Shown: positions 12,124 to 21,750, numbered from the stretch's first letter. The stretch is DNA of 64,000 nt from Paraniabella hibiscisoli (GCF_022512515.1 NZ_JAKWBK010000001.1:1364001-1428000), one strand, 5' to 3'. Translations and numbers: made by a program. The notes: a model not told the origin generated them from the letters alone.

Positions 12124-12481
12124 AAATCTTTACAAGCTCGATACTTTTGATAGCGAAGCACAAAAAGCCGTGGCATCCATAACCCTCAATGCAAACCACA
12201 AAATTTTCGAGGGACATTTTCCTGGCCAGCCGATATTACCCGGTGTATGCCAGCTACAAATGGTAAAAGAATTGCTGGAAAAAGCAACAGAGCGAAAACT
12301 TTTTCTTTCGGAGGCGGCCAACTGTAAATTTCTTCAGATGATCGATCCCACCCAAACCAATGTGTTAGTTATTACTATTGATTATAAAACGGAAGATGAA
12401 GCAGTAACCTGCAATGCGGTTATCAAAAGCGGGGATGCTGTTTATTTAAAGATGAACGGCAAATTTATAAATGCCGGATAG
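12113..12481 (+). CDS. Hotdog-fold 3-hydroxyacyl-ACP dehydratase (FabZ/ApeI-like)
   Basis: This is an intact 122-residue hotdog protein. It contains HKIFEGHFPGQPILPGVCQLQM, matching the FabZ signature with the catalytic His in GHFPG. The acidic residue that FabZ places on the following helix is not obvious (CQLQMVKE), as in ApeI-like dehydratases of aryl-polyene clusters. It would dehydrate 3-hydroxyacyl-ACP during polyene chain extension. The ATG overlaps the deacetylase stop region by 11 bases, and the stop lies 9 bases from the convergent TetR gene. Confidence 0.82.
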   Translation: MLIENLYKLDTFDSEAQKAVASITLNANHKIFEGHFPGQPILPGVCQLQMVKELLEKATERKLFLSEAANCKFLQMIDPTQTNVLVITIDYKTEDEAVTCNAVIKSGDAVYLKMNGKFINAG

Positions 12482-12490
12482 AAGAATAAA

Positions 12491-13082
12491 CTATTTCTTA
12501 ATCCCACCAATCAAGTGGATCACCATATTATCTTCCATTTCCTGTGCCGTATGTGTTTTAGCGCTTCTTTGCCAGAATTCTAATCCACGAACGGAAGAAA
12601 GGATGTTTAACACCACTACAGGGCATTAAAGACTTTAGCTCTCCTTTTTGAATGCCCGCTTCCACAATGGCTTCCATTCTTTTTACATAATCGCGGCGGT
12701 GGGTGGCAAAATGTACCAGTTTATCACCATCGAGGTGCATCCACTGGCTTACCATAACAGAATACTCTTCAAAACGATTCATCATCATTTTAGTATGAAA
12801 GCGGATCAACGACTCGATCTTTTCAAGCGAAGTGCTGTTTGACTTTTCCAGATTGTCAAGATGTACTTTGCATTCTTCAGATACGCCATCAACAATCTCC
12901 TCCAGTATCTGTGCTTTGGATTGAATGTGATTGTACAAGCTGGCTGCCTCTATGCCGATCTTCTCCGCTAAATCACGCATGGAGCTGGCAGCAAACCCTC
13001 TTTCCCGGAACATTGCTGCCGCGGTAGTAAGAATCAACTCCTTCTTTGCAGATTTTTTCTCGCCATCATACCCATATTCCAA
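12491..13082 (-). CDS. TetR-family transcriptional regulator (frameshifted at C-terminus)
   Basis: The N-terminal HTH is clear: ILTTAAAMFRERGFAASSMRDLAEKIGIEAASLYNHIQSKAQIL. A ligand-binding helical domain of normal TetR size follows. The frame breaks near 12625. Continuing in the neighbouring frame gives VVLNILSSVRGLEFWQRSAKT and a stop at 12491, for ~197 residues. This is the TetR type often paired with fatty-acid or CoA-linked metabolism, but the ligand is unknown. It is convergent with the dehydratase operon and lies downstream of the start of nothing else, so its target cannot be read from position. Confidence 0.82.
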
Positions 13083-13161
13083 AGCTATGTTATTTTATTG
13101 TAATCTTCCCCAACTACTCCTGTGGTTAAGCCCCAGGTTGCAGGATAATCATGTCCAACTT

Positions 13162-14173
13162 TTACAAATGTACCATGGCTTTAATAACCCCTGTTTTAGG
13201 ATCCAGCCATGATTCAAAGTTATCTTTAACAGCATCGAAAGTAACCGTATGTGTTATATAGGTTTTAGGATTCACCAGGCCCGCCTTCATACTTTTGATC
13301 ACATGTTCAAAATCCTCACGCGTAGCATTACGGCTGCTCATCAATGTTGTTTCTCTTTTATGGAATTCAGGATGACTAAAGGAGAACGGTTCTTTTTGTA
13401 ACCCGATCAGCACATAATTTCCGCCATGCGCCAGGTAATTAATAGCATTATTAATAGCCCTCAGGTTACCGGTGGCGTCTATTACAGCAGTAGGCATATC
13501 GCCTTCCGTAATTTCTTTCAGCTGGTCTGCCACGTTGCTATCCATCGCATTTACAGTAGCATGTACATTCAGGTGTTGGCGGCAGAACTCCAGCCGCGCT
13601 TCGTTTACATCCAGGGCAATTACTTTAGCGCCCGCTATGCGCGCAAATTCCATCGTTCCCAAACCAATAGGTCCTGCGCCGATTACCAGCACATAATCAC
13701 CAGCTTGTACGTCCGCACGTCTTACACCATGTGCACCAATAGCCAGGGGCTCCACCAGGGCCAGTTCATCAAAGCTAAGGCCTTCGCCATGTAGCAAATA
13801 CTGAGACGGAACCAAAATATACTCCTTCATCCCCCGTCAATATGTACGCCAAATACTTTTATATCAGTACAGCAGTTGGGTTTGCCTTTACGGCAGGCAA
13901 TGCAGCCACCACAACTAAAATAAGGTATAATAGAAACCGCCTCTCCCTTTTCAAAGCCAGGCGCATTATCAAAATCAACCAGCTCGCCCGAAAGCTCATG
14001 CCCCAGAACGCGCGGGTAGTTAAAAACGGCTGCGTGCCTTCATAAGCATGCAGGTCGGTACCACAGATGCCAATTCTTTTTATTCTGATCAATGCATGGT
14101 CGGCCTTCAGTTCCGGCTGCGTGATATCTCCATACTCAAACTGACCAGGTAAAGTACATATTAATGTTTTCAT
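13162..14173 (-). CDS. Zinc-dependent alcohol dehydrogenase family protein (frameshifted)
   Basis: This joins three frames into a ~337-residue medium-chain dehydrogenase. Seen features are RIGICGTDLHAYEG (catalytic zinc Cys and His), the middle-frame GHELSGE segment, the structural zinc cluster CGGCIACRKGKPNCC, and the Rossmann motif VLVIGAGPIGLG. Breaks are at about 14035 (T5 for T6, restoring PFFNYPRVLGHELSGE) and 13831 (G5 for G6, restoring HIDGGMKEYILVP). The start lies 3 bases past the stop of the aldo/keto reductase, so the two form one minus-strand operon. A role in sugar or sugar-acid oxidation, possibly L-fucose oxidation, is inferred from neighbours only. Confidence 0.85.
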
Positions 14174-14176
14174 CTT

Positions 14177-15187
14177 CTATAAATGCGGGTAATTATTGTC
14201 TATAAGTTGTTCTTCCTTCATTCTTTGCCAGAAGTCGGCCGGGATTTCGGCGTTCGCCATTTCGATATTTTGCTGTACTCTTTTAGGATTACTGCTGTTT
14301 AAGGCAATACTTTTCACCCCGGAACATGCAGGCCAAAATAAATAGCTGCAGCGGGCGGAGTAATATTATATTCGGCACATAGGCTATTGAACTTATCGCG
14401 CCAGTTGTAATAATGCTGATGTTCAGGGTTATTGCGGTCGAGCTGTATATAATTGAAGTAATCGCTACCCATCAAAAACCCCCATGAAAAACGGCAGAAT
14501 TGATCACCGAGATATTTTTTGGTGCAGGCCGGCAACAAAATCAACCAGTTCTTTCGGATGATGATAGATCGTATAGCTATTGGCAATCATCACCCAGTCC
14601 AGCTGTACATCTTTGGCTATTTTTTCAATTGATCGCCAGTCTTTGGCCCCAATTCCAACGCCTGCCACAACCCCTTTATTCTTCAGGTCTGTTAAAGCCC
14701 TGTAGGCCTCCAGTATATCATCATATCTTTTTTGATAATCGTACTCACTTGTTGCTGCGGCGAGGTACTCATCCGGATCGTGAATAGATACCAGTTGAGC
14801 GGCATAATTTCCCAGCAATTCGTTGCCCTCTTCAAAACATCTTAAAATACCATCGTAGCTTATTTGCTGCTCTGCATCATGCTTCAGGTTATGCCAGATG
14901 CCTTTTTCAAAAGTAGGTTCTGGTGTAACAAGTGGCTTCCTAACCCAGGCCAGTTTATTGCTGATCAGCACCTGGTTTTTTTGTATTCCCAGGTCTTTTA
15001 AGCAGGCTCCCAAAGATTCTAGCGCCAATCCTGCACCATATTTGCCCGCACTATCGAAAAGAGGCGTTTCTGCAGAGGCCTGGATATAAGCATTTACAAT
15101 TTCCCGCTTATCCTCATGTGCCATTTCTTTATAAAGATTTCCCAATAAACTGGTTCCGGAAATCACTTTGGGTAATTGTAGCTGCAT
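14177..15187 (-). CDS. Aldo/keto reductase (aldose dehydrogenase type; frameshifted)
   Basis: Four frames join into a ~336-residue AKR. It carries GTSLLGNLY at the N-terminus, the DSAGKYGAG segment with the catalytic Asp and Tyr, and VGIGAKDW and MIANSYTIYHH along the barrel. It resembles the D-threo-aldose/L-fucose 1-dehydrogenase branch more than the aflatoxin branch. Breaks are at about 14511 (A6 for A7, restoring GLHQKNISVINSAVF), 14479 (a T lost before LMGSDYFNY) and 14322 (a G lost, restoring HVPGVKSIALNSSNPKR). It is the first gene of the operon with the zinc dehydrogenase. Such a pair could oxidise L-fucose or another aldose to a lactone, which would complement fucI 12 kb away. Confidence 0.82.
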
Positions 15188-15380
15188 ATTATTAACGAAG
15201 TAAGAATTTATTAAGCAAACCGCTTATTAATAAAGGGGCATAAAGATAAACGCATTCTTGTATTGACGATAACATTCACTAAATAAAAGCGTTTTTATAA
15301 CAAATCAGGCATTAATTTGCCGGAAGGTTATTACATAAAAGTCGTCTCTTAAATAGGGCGACGATTTAAATATAAAGCGT

Positions 15381-16176
15381 ATGAAGACAAAGTTCGTATG
15401 GATATTAGTAATGAGTTTATCCCTCCTGCAGGCACGGGAGCTTTTTGCTCAGTCTTTCGGGTCTTATGAAAAGCATCAGTACATCAAAAATAACGATACT
15501 TTGCCCTACCGGCTTTTGTTGCCTGAAGGATATCAAAAAGGGAAAAAGTATCCGATGGTAATTTTTTTGCATGGTGCGGGAGAAAGAGGCAACGACAATG
15601 AAAAGCAGCTGACTCATGGAGGCGCTTTATTTGTAAATGAGGCAAACAGGCAGAAGTACCCGGCGATAGTAGTATTTCCTCAATGTAGCCAGCAATCCTA
15701 CTGGAGCAATGTAAAAATAGCAGGTAGCGGGGCCAACAGGGTCTTTGAATTTAACAACGGTGGCACGCCTACAATCCCAATGCAGTTGCTGTTAGAGCTG
15801 ATGAAAGATCTTGATGGCAGGTACGGTATAAAAAAGCAGCAGGTATATATTATGGGACTAAGTATGGGAGGCATGGGTACTTTTGAGCTCGTAAACCGCC
15901 TGCCTAACTTTTGCAGCTGCCATTCCTATATGTGGTGGTGCTAATACCGCTACAGCATCTAATCTTAAAGGAACAAAATGGTGGGTATTTCATGGTGGTA
16001 AAGACGATGTGGTTTTACCCAGGTATTCGGAAGAAATGGTGGCGGCTATGAAGGCAAATAAGGTGGATGTTCAATTTACATTATTTCCGGATGCCAACCA
16101 CAACAGTTGGGATGCCACTTTTGCTCAGCCCGGATTGCTGAACTGGCTTTTTAGCCAAAGCGGAAGCCGCCGGTGA
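15381..16176 (+). CDS. Secreted alpha/beta-hydrolase (PHB depolymerase/esterase-like; frameshifted)
   Basis: A ~264-residue protein with signal peptide ending near LLQARELFAQ. It has the oxyanion segment FLHGAGERG, nucleophile elbow GLSMGG, the acid in HGGKDDVVLP and the catalytic His in DANHNSW. This is the carboxylesterase/phospholipase type common in Bacteroidota, often found with glycoside hydrolases and removing ester groups. The frame breaks at about 15911 in a T run, after which FAAAIPICGGANTATASN continues. Unlike most breaks in the window this one fits a gained base or a two-base loss better than a one-base loss. Substrate unknown. Confidence 0.85.
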
Positions 16177-16385
16177 GCCTTATTATGGTCTTGTTAATTT
16201 TAATAAATACAAAGGACAAAACATTAAAAACATGTTATTTTAGCGAGGGCGGAAAAACTTTTTAAGTAAATTTGTTATAATGCTAAGCCGGTATGTAATT
16301 TGCTATGAATCAATACCCGCTGCCTATAACACGATTGCGTTACGGCCCATTTTTGAAATATTTATATAGGAAAAATTTTATTGGA

Positions 16386-16598
16386 ATGAAGAAGTCTACA
16401 TATAGCTTGATAGGATTAGTGTTATTAGGTGTTGCTGCAACTACTGTAACCGGGGTGGTGTGTAAAGTGCGTAATAAAAGATTACAGCGTCGCCTTATTG
16501 ATGCAGCGAATGAGGGTTATGAGACCGCCCATGATATTATTTATCCTGACAATTACTCCCGCAACGAGAAAAAGCTGCGCTATGGCCCCGTGTTTTAA
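16386..16598 (+). CDS. Small single-pass membrane protein
   Basis: From ATG 16386 this is a 70-residue protein with one N-terminal hydrophobic helix (LIGLVLLGVAATTVTGVV), a basic segment KVRNKRLQRRL and a hydrophilic tail ending near LRYGPVF. An upstream in-frame start at 16305 would add 27 residues unlike a signal. It resembles YtxH-like small proteins. I do not recognise a function. Confidence 0.55.
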   Translation: MKKSTYSLIGLVLLGVAATTVTGVVCKVRNKRLQRRLIDAANEGYETAHDIIYPDNYSRNEKKLRYGPVF

Positions 16599-16691
16599 TT
16601 TTTTACCTGTTTTCTTTTATAGAATATCTATGGGTTGATGACACCTGCTCCGCTGTAAAAAACATAAAGGCCTATTGTTACATTTGCTTCC

Positions 16692-17799
16692 ATGCGCAGA
16701 TTCTTTCAATACTTATTAAGAAGACCCATACTATGGCTTTCCGATAAGTTTTCTTCGCGCCCGGATAAAGAAAGAATTTATAAAGCCCTGAGTAAATTGT
16801 ATGAGGATATCATCAATGAGCCAGGAAACAAGGGAACTGTTATTTCTCTGGATGATTTTGACGGACGTTTTATTATTTTTTCAGATCAACATAAGGGAAA
16901 CCGTAACGGTGCCGATGACTTTACTGTAGCAGAGGCCAGTTACATGGCTGCGCTCGCGCATTATGAACAAAATAACTTTTGCCTGATTAATCTCGGTGAC
17001 TGCGAGGAGCTTTGGGAAAATCTTTTCTGGCAGGTAAAAAAGGCGTATAAAAAAGCGTTTGAGCTGGAAGGAAAGTTTCTTTCGAGAAATGCATTTATCA
17101 AAATCTTTGGTAATCACGATCTGTATTGGGCTAACGATCCGCTGGCTTCTTTTGAGTTGAAGAATATGTATAATCAGGAGGTAAAGATTTATGAGGGCGT
17201 AATATTGAAGGGCGCAATCAACAACCAGCCCTTTGCAGATACTATGCACCCATGGCCACCAGGGCGATGCCAATAGCGATGGCAATGCGTTTACCAAGTT
17301 TTTTATTGCGCGTATATGGGCGCCTTTACAGGCTTACCTGAGAATTAACCCTAATGAACCATCGAATAATATATATAAAAAGACGCTACATAATGAAATA
17401 ATGTATGAGTGGAGCGCCACGCAGAAAAACATGATGCTCATTACCGGCCACACGCATCAGCCGGTTTTTGAATCACTTACACATATAGAACGGCTGCACC
17501 GGCAAATGAGGTTTGCCGAAGTGCATAAAGATGAAGCGCTGGTGGCAAAGATCAATGAAGAGGTTAAAACCTATCAAAAAAGGTTTGATACTTTGGAGGC
17601 AGACTATGCTGCTATAAAACCTACCTATTTTAATACAGGGTGCTGTTGCTTTTCAGATGGTGATATAACAGGTATAGAAATAGAAAGCGGTTTTATTCGC
17701 CTGGTAAAGTGGCAACATAAAACCGCTGGTCCTTCAAGAATTATATTGGAAGAAAAGGCGCTGGCAGATCTGGTGAGCCCGCCAAACAGCCAAAAATAG
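16692..17799 (+). CDS. Calcineurin-type metallophosphoesterase (frameshifted)
   Basis: A ~368-residue protein with all metallophosphoesterase motifs in order: FSDQHKGN (D-x-H), NLGDCEE (GD), FGNHD (GNHD), CTHGHQGD and TGHTHQP (GHxH). The long insert between the last two motifs and the C-terminal EVKTYQKRFDTLEADYAAIKP helix are unusual for small phosphoesterases and fit the UDP-2,3-diacylglucosamine hydrolase-like relatives only loosely. The frame breaks at about 17235, where LQILCTHGHQGDAN continues in the next frame. Two-metal hydrolysis of a phosphoester is expected; the substrate is unknown. It converges with the CLF gene at 17856. Confidence 0.85.
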
Positions 17800-17855
17800 T
17801 ATCACGCATAGCCATTTCTATTATTGTAAGGGTACCGTTTATATAAACGCCCTTT

Positions 17856-18884
17856 CTACCTCGATACCAATATAAAGCTGTGTTGCAGTCCCTGGTATTG
17901 ATTGTAAAGGATTACCCGATCAATTTGCGTAAGATTATGTTCGTTCTTATAAAAGTGAGCGGGCAAACTCTGTTCCGCCAGCGCCTGGCAGGCCAGCCAC
18001 AAGGCAAAAGACGAAGACGTGGGATATTCGCCTGTTAAATGTTTAAACCGAACAACAGGGATAGAAGATCCGATAGCAAGCTCACAGCTTGTATAGCCTG
18101 GTAGAAACCGGCTGTCTCCATTCTCACCACTAATGAACAATGTGTGGTTGATATCAGTATTATAAGTGCTAAGAAAATTCTTAAACCGGGCTTCAACCTG
18201 CTCCTGGTCCATACTTTGGAATGCTTCAATGGCATCTATACGCCCCAAAGCAGCTGCAGCATTATTATTTATAACGAACATCGCTGCACCTTCTCCGGCA
18301 ATGGTCCCTGGAGCAGTAGAAGTATAAAGGTCTTCATTCGATTTTGTGCTGTCGTACCAACCAGCCAGCTGATCTATATTATAATTGTAGGAAGATATTT
18401 CATCTATACCGCCAACGAGGTATTGTGTGTCCGGTTTTTCAGCCAGGCTCATCTTCGCATCGATCAATGCATTTTCAAATGCTAATCCGTTATGAACATG
18501 GGTAGCATTATAAGCCCTGTTCTTGGTAATAAGGCTAAGTTGCCCGGCAATAGCATTGGGTGTGCTTTGTACAAAGTTAGCCGGCGTCAGCAGTCCTTCC
18601 TCATAATCAATGATCTGGTTTAGAAACTGTATACAGTCCTCCATGCCGCCATTAGCCGTTCCTATAATAATGCCATCAACGTTTACTTCTTTTATTAAGG
18701 GCAACCCTGCACCAATGCCCATCCGCACTGCCTTGCTCATTCTACGTAACATGCCAGGTGGTACGCCCCCGAGCTTTGGTTCAAGGGCCAGTAATTTGCC
18801 GGCTGAAGAAGGATGTATTGCCTCTAAATCAACAACACCGTTGGTTTGCTGTGGCGAAATACAAATGTGTTGATGGATATACAT
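17856..18884 (-). CDS. Chain-length-factor-like beta-ketoacyl synthase homologue
   Basis: An intact 342-residue ketoacyl-synthase-fold protein with LRRMSKAVRMGIGAGLPL, GTANGGMEDCIQFL, NFVQSTPNAIAGQLSL, APGTIAGEGAAMFV and GEYPTSSSFALWLA. In place of the ketosynthase Cys motif it has THVHNGLAFENAL, with no cysteine, so it is probably a non-catalytic subunit (CLF). It lies third in the minus-strand ACP-KS-CLF operon and would pair with the active KS at 19016-20206, as ApeC pairs with ApeO in aryl-polyene synthesis. It is a paralogue of the plus-strand protein at 10300-11352. Confidence 0.78.
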   Translation of the reverse strand: MYIHQHICISPQQTNGVVDLEAIHPSSAGKLLALEPKLGGVPPGMLRRMSKAVRMGIGAGLPLIKEVNVDGIIIGTANGGMEDCIQFLNQIIDYEEGLLTPANFVQSTPNAIAGQLSLITKNRAYNATHVHNGLAFENALIDAKMSLAEKPDTQYLVGGIDEISSYNYNIDQLAGWYDSTKSNEDLYTSTAPGTIAGEGAAMFVINNNAAAALGRIDAIEAFQSMDQEQVEARFKNFLSTYNTDINHTLFISGENGDSRFLPGYTSCELAIGSSIPVVRFKHLTGEYPTSSSFALWLACQALAEQSLPAHFYKNEHNLTQIDRVILYNQYQGLQHSFILVSR

Positions 18885-19015
18885 GATCTGGTAATTTGAG
18901 TTAACAGGTTTCGGGTTGACAAGACCAATCGGGAACCTTTTATAATTCAGGCAGAAAACCCGCGGTTAGTCTTCTTTAAACTGCCCGGGCTGGGTCTGGG
19001 TCCTGAGACTCACGC

Positions 19016-20206
19016 TTACATTTTCGAGAAAATAAGCGAAGTACAGTTGCCTCCAAAGCCAAACGAATTAGACATAATATGTTGAAGGTTTTTCTGCTTA
19101 TATGTCGTAATGGGACTAAGTCCTGTAGCAGTAATAGCCTGCGTAAAATGCAGGGAAGGATATACCTCCTGGTGTTGCAGGCTTATAATACTGTATACTG
19201 CCTCAATTGCACCTGCTGCACCCAACGTATGCCCGGTATAGGATTTGGTGCTCGCGAAATCGGGCGGAGTACCAAATAAACGAAGCATGGCAGCACTCTC
19301 TGTTTCGTCGTTATTTTCTGTTGCTGTGCCATGTGCATTAACAAAGTTGATCTCTTCCGGAGATAAACCTGCTACTTCCAGTGCTCTTTTCATGCTCAGA
19401 TAAGGCCCTTCTCCTTCTACAGAAGTGGAAGATGGGTGAAATGCATCATTACTGTTGCCGTAACCTCTTACTTCTGCATAAACCCTTTTGCCGGATGCAT
19501 CTTCTTCCCTTTCCAAAACCAGGAAAGCGGCACCTTCTCCCAGGTTCAGGCCTTTTCTTTCGGAATCGAAGGGCCTGCAAGGTTCGTCGGCTAAGATCAT
19601 TAAAGCATTGAAGCCATTCACGGTATATTTGGAAAGACTGTCTACGCCTCCTGCAATTACCTTTTTAGCTAACCCGTTTTTCAACAACCGTGCCCCGTAC
19701 ATAATGGCGTTGGCCGATGACGAGCAGGCCGTGTTAAAGGTATTGACAAGACCTCCCACATTAAAATAACGCTGTAAAAAACTGGTATTGGCGCTATTGG
19801 AATAGGAGGTAAGATAAGGAGAGTTGCTGATGCCCGCGGCATTGGCATCTGCATACATTTCATCAGTAAGGCACATGCCGCCAACGGTACTGCCGCCAAT
19901 AAGGGCGGTGTCGTTACCAGAGAGGTCTTCCTTTGACAAATTTGCGTCAATAATAGCCTGCTTCGCAGCATGCAGGGCCAACAGATCGGTTCGGGTAGCT
20001 ATATTATTTTCAATACCCAACTTTTCTGCCAGCAATTCAGTTGACTGGTTGATTTCTCCAAATGGTAATTGCCCGGTGTACCTGCTATTAAAAAACCGGG
20101 CTTTTCCTATACCGGTTTTTGCATGAATGAGAGAATCACGATTTTCATCAGCTGTTTCGCCAATGGCAGTAATTATACCAATGCCGGTAACTACTATACG
20201 GCTCAC
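19016..20206 (-). CDS. Beta-ketoacyl-ACP synthase, FabF/ApeO-like
   Basis: An intact 396-residue ketosynthase with the full catalytic set: Cys161 in NTACSSSANA, His292 in VNAHGTATEN and His326 in SYTGHTLGAAGA, plus the C-terminal SNSFGFGGNC loop. It condenses malonyl-ACP with a growing acyl-ACP. The sequence is of the FabF/type II PKS sort, and its operon partners (its own ACP 12 bases upstream, CLF-like protein downstream) indicate a dedicated secondary pathway, most likely flexirubin or aryl-polyene pigment or an unusual acyl lipid, rather than primary fatty-acid synthesis. The product is inferred. Confidence 0.9.
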   Translation of the reverse strand: MSRIVVTGIGIITAIGETADENRDSLIHAKTGIGKARFFNSRYTGQLPFGEINQSTELLAEKLGIENNIATRTDLLALHAAKQAIIDANLSKEDLSGNDTALIGGSTVGGMCLTDEMYADANAAGISNSPYLTSYSNSANTSFLQRYFNVGGLVNTFNTACSSSANAIMYGARLLKNGLAKKVIAGGVDSLSKYTVNGFNALMILADEPCRPFDSERKGLNLGEGAAFLVLEREEDASGKRVYAEVRGYGNSNDAFHPSSTSVEGEGPYLSMKRALEVAGLSPEEINFVNAHGTATENNDETESAAMLRLFGTPPDFASTKSYTGHTLGAAGAIEAVYSIISLQHQEVYPSLHFTQAITATGLSPITTYKQKNLQHIMSNSFGFGGNCTSLIFSKM

Positions 20207-20218
20207 GAGGGGATTTTT

Positions 20219-20482
20219 TTATTTAGTACGATGCTGCTCAATGTAATCTACCATCGTATTTACATTGGTCAATATTTTTCTACCTTCTTTCGGGTCCTGT
20301 ATGTTAATACCGTACTCGCGGGAAAGCATAACAATCAATTCAATTGAGTCAATCGAGTCTAATCCCAATCCCTCACCAAACAATGGCTCATCGTCTTTAA
20401 TATCAGTTGGGTTCACGGTGTTGAGATTCAAAAATTTCACAATTTGCTCTTTCACCTGTTGTTTCAACGCTTCTTTTTCCAT
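20219..20482 (-). CDS. Acyl carrier protein of the KS/CLF operon
   Basis: An intact 87-residue acidic four-helix carrier with the phosphopantetheine site Ser43 in GLGLDSIDSIEL. It is the first gene of a three-gene minus-strand operon (ACP, KS, CLF). The GEGLGLDS context, with DSIDS rather than the DSLDT of FabD-type primary ACPs, fits secondary-metabolism carriers. Confidence 0.92.
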   Translation of the reverse strand: MEKEALKQQVKEQIVKFLNLNTVNPTDIKDDEPLFGEGLGLDSIDSIELIVMLSREYGINIQDPKEGRKILTNVNTMVDYIEQHRTK

Positions 20483-20508
20483 GTTACTTTTTTAAAAGTA
20501 TTAAGCTC

Positions 20509-20540
20509 CAAAAATAATGACTTCGCCACAAATTTGTCAA
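20509..20540 (-). promoter_or_regulatory. Candidate Bacteroidota promoter for ACP-KS-CLF operon
   Basis: On the minus strand TATTTTTG (20509-20516) matches the TAnnTTTG -7 box, and TTG at 20538-20540 lies 21 bases upstream, close to the usual -33 spacing. It precedes the ACP start at 20482 by about 27 bases. Confidence 0.42.
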
Positions 20541-20643
20541 TTTATTAATAGACGCTGAGAATCTTAATAATGCGTATTACAGTGCGGTTTCCCCACTCCG
20601 GCAACTTACTTTCATTTGTTACAGCGCTGCTGTCTACATTTTG

Positions 20644-20677
20644 TTTGCTGCGCTTCAACAACTATGAAGTAATTTTG
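20644..20677 (+). promoter_or_regulatory. Candidate Bacteroidota promoter for the SCO gene
   Basis: TAATTTTG at 20670-20677 matches TAnnTTTG, and TTTG at 20644-20647 lies 22 bases upstream. The SCO start codon is 20 bases downstream. Confidence 0.45.
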
Positions 20678-20697
20678 TTTCTCTAAAAAGAGTTCCC

Positions 20698-21264
20698 GTG
20701 CGTAAAAAGACCATCTATTATCTCGTTTTCTTTGTTGCCTTATCCATAGTTTTTTATGGTATTGTTTCCTGGTTTATACCGGGTTATAACGACAGGAAGC
20801 TGGAGCCCATCAGCAAAGTGGCCCAATTCCGGTTCACCAACCAGGATGGCCAGGCGGTAACGAATACGGATGTGGATGGTAAGGTATATGTGGCTGAATT
20901 CTTTTTCACCACCTGCCCCGGCATTTGCCCGATGATGAATGACAATATGAAGCAGGTGTATGAAAAGTTTAAAAATGAGCCTGATTTTCGTATTTTATCC
21001 TATACCTGCGACCCCAAAACAGATTCAGCAGCGCGGTTAAAAATGTATGCCGACTCGATGAAGGTAAATACAGAGAAGTGGATATTTCTTACCGGCAGAA
21101 AAGATAGCTTATATAATATGGCCAGACTTAGTTACTCTATCGATGACCCGGCTAATAACCTCACCAACGTTGAAGACGATTTTTTACATAGCCAGTTTTG
21201 GGCATTGGTGAATAGGAAAGGAGATGTTTTAGCTATTTATGACGGTTTGAAAAAAGAGAAATAA
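20698..21264 (+). CDS. SCO1/SenC family copper/thiol protein
   Basis: An intact 188-residue thioredoxin-fold protein from a GTG start, anchored by one N-terminal helix (IYYLVFFVALSIVFYGIV). The copper-binding residues are Cys73 and Cys77 in TTCPGICPMM and His164 in DFLHSQFW. SCO proteins deliver Cu to the CuA site of cytochrome oxidase or act as disulfide reductants on the periplasmic side. No oxidase genes adjoin it. A Fur-family regulator follows 43 bases on, which may tie both to metal or redox status. Confidence 0.9.
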   Translation: MRKKTIYYLVFFVALSIVFYGIVSWFIPGYNDRKLEPISKVAQFRFTNQDGQAVTNTDVDGKVYVAEFFFTTCPGICPMMNDNMKQVYEKFKNEPDFRILSYTCDPKTDSAARLKMYADSMKVNTEKWIFLTGRKDSLYNMARLSYSIDDPANNLTNVEDDFLHSQFWALVNRKGDVLAIYDGLKKEK

Positions 21265-21307
21265 ACGGTTTGATCAGGGATATTGAAAAAGAACTCAAAA
21301 ATTGATA

Positions 21308-21750
21308 ATGGGAATGAGGTCCATAGAAAATATACTGAAGGTTAACAAGCTAAGTGTAACAGCCGGCCGGCAAAAGATATTGCAGCTTTTTCTGAATAGC
21401 GGTGGCGCATTGGCGCATGCTGATATAGAAAAAATGCCGGGGAGCATTTTGACCGGGTAACTATTTACAGAACTTTACAGGCTTTTGTAGAAAAAGGATT
21501 GATCCATACCATTCCCACTTCTGATAATTCTATAAAATATGCACTATGTAAAGATGATTGCGGCGAAGGACACCACCACGACCATCATGTGCATTTTGTA
21601 TGCAATGTTTGTAATAATACTTTTTGCCTGGATAGTGTAGTAACACCGACAGTTGATTTGCCGGAAGGATACCAATCAGCTGAATTAGAGGTAGTTGCAA
21701 AAGGCGTTTGTAAAAACTGTGCCCCAGGGATCAAAAAAGCCCTGATGTAG
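21308..21750 (+). CDS. Fur-family metal regulator (frameshifted)
   Basis: Two frames join into a ~148-residue Fur/Zur/PerR-type repressor. The winged helix is LSVTAGRQKILQLFLN...HFDRVTIYRTLQAFVEKGLIH; the dimer and metal domain follows with HHHDHHVHFVCNVCNNTFCL and a C-terminal CKNC, giving the two CxxC structural zinc pairs. The frame breaks at about 21437, where CCGGGGAG should have one more G to give MPGEHFDRV. The His-rich stretch resembles Zur-like members, but the metal sensed cannot be assigned from sequence alone. Confidence 0.87.
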
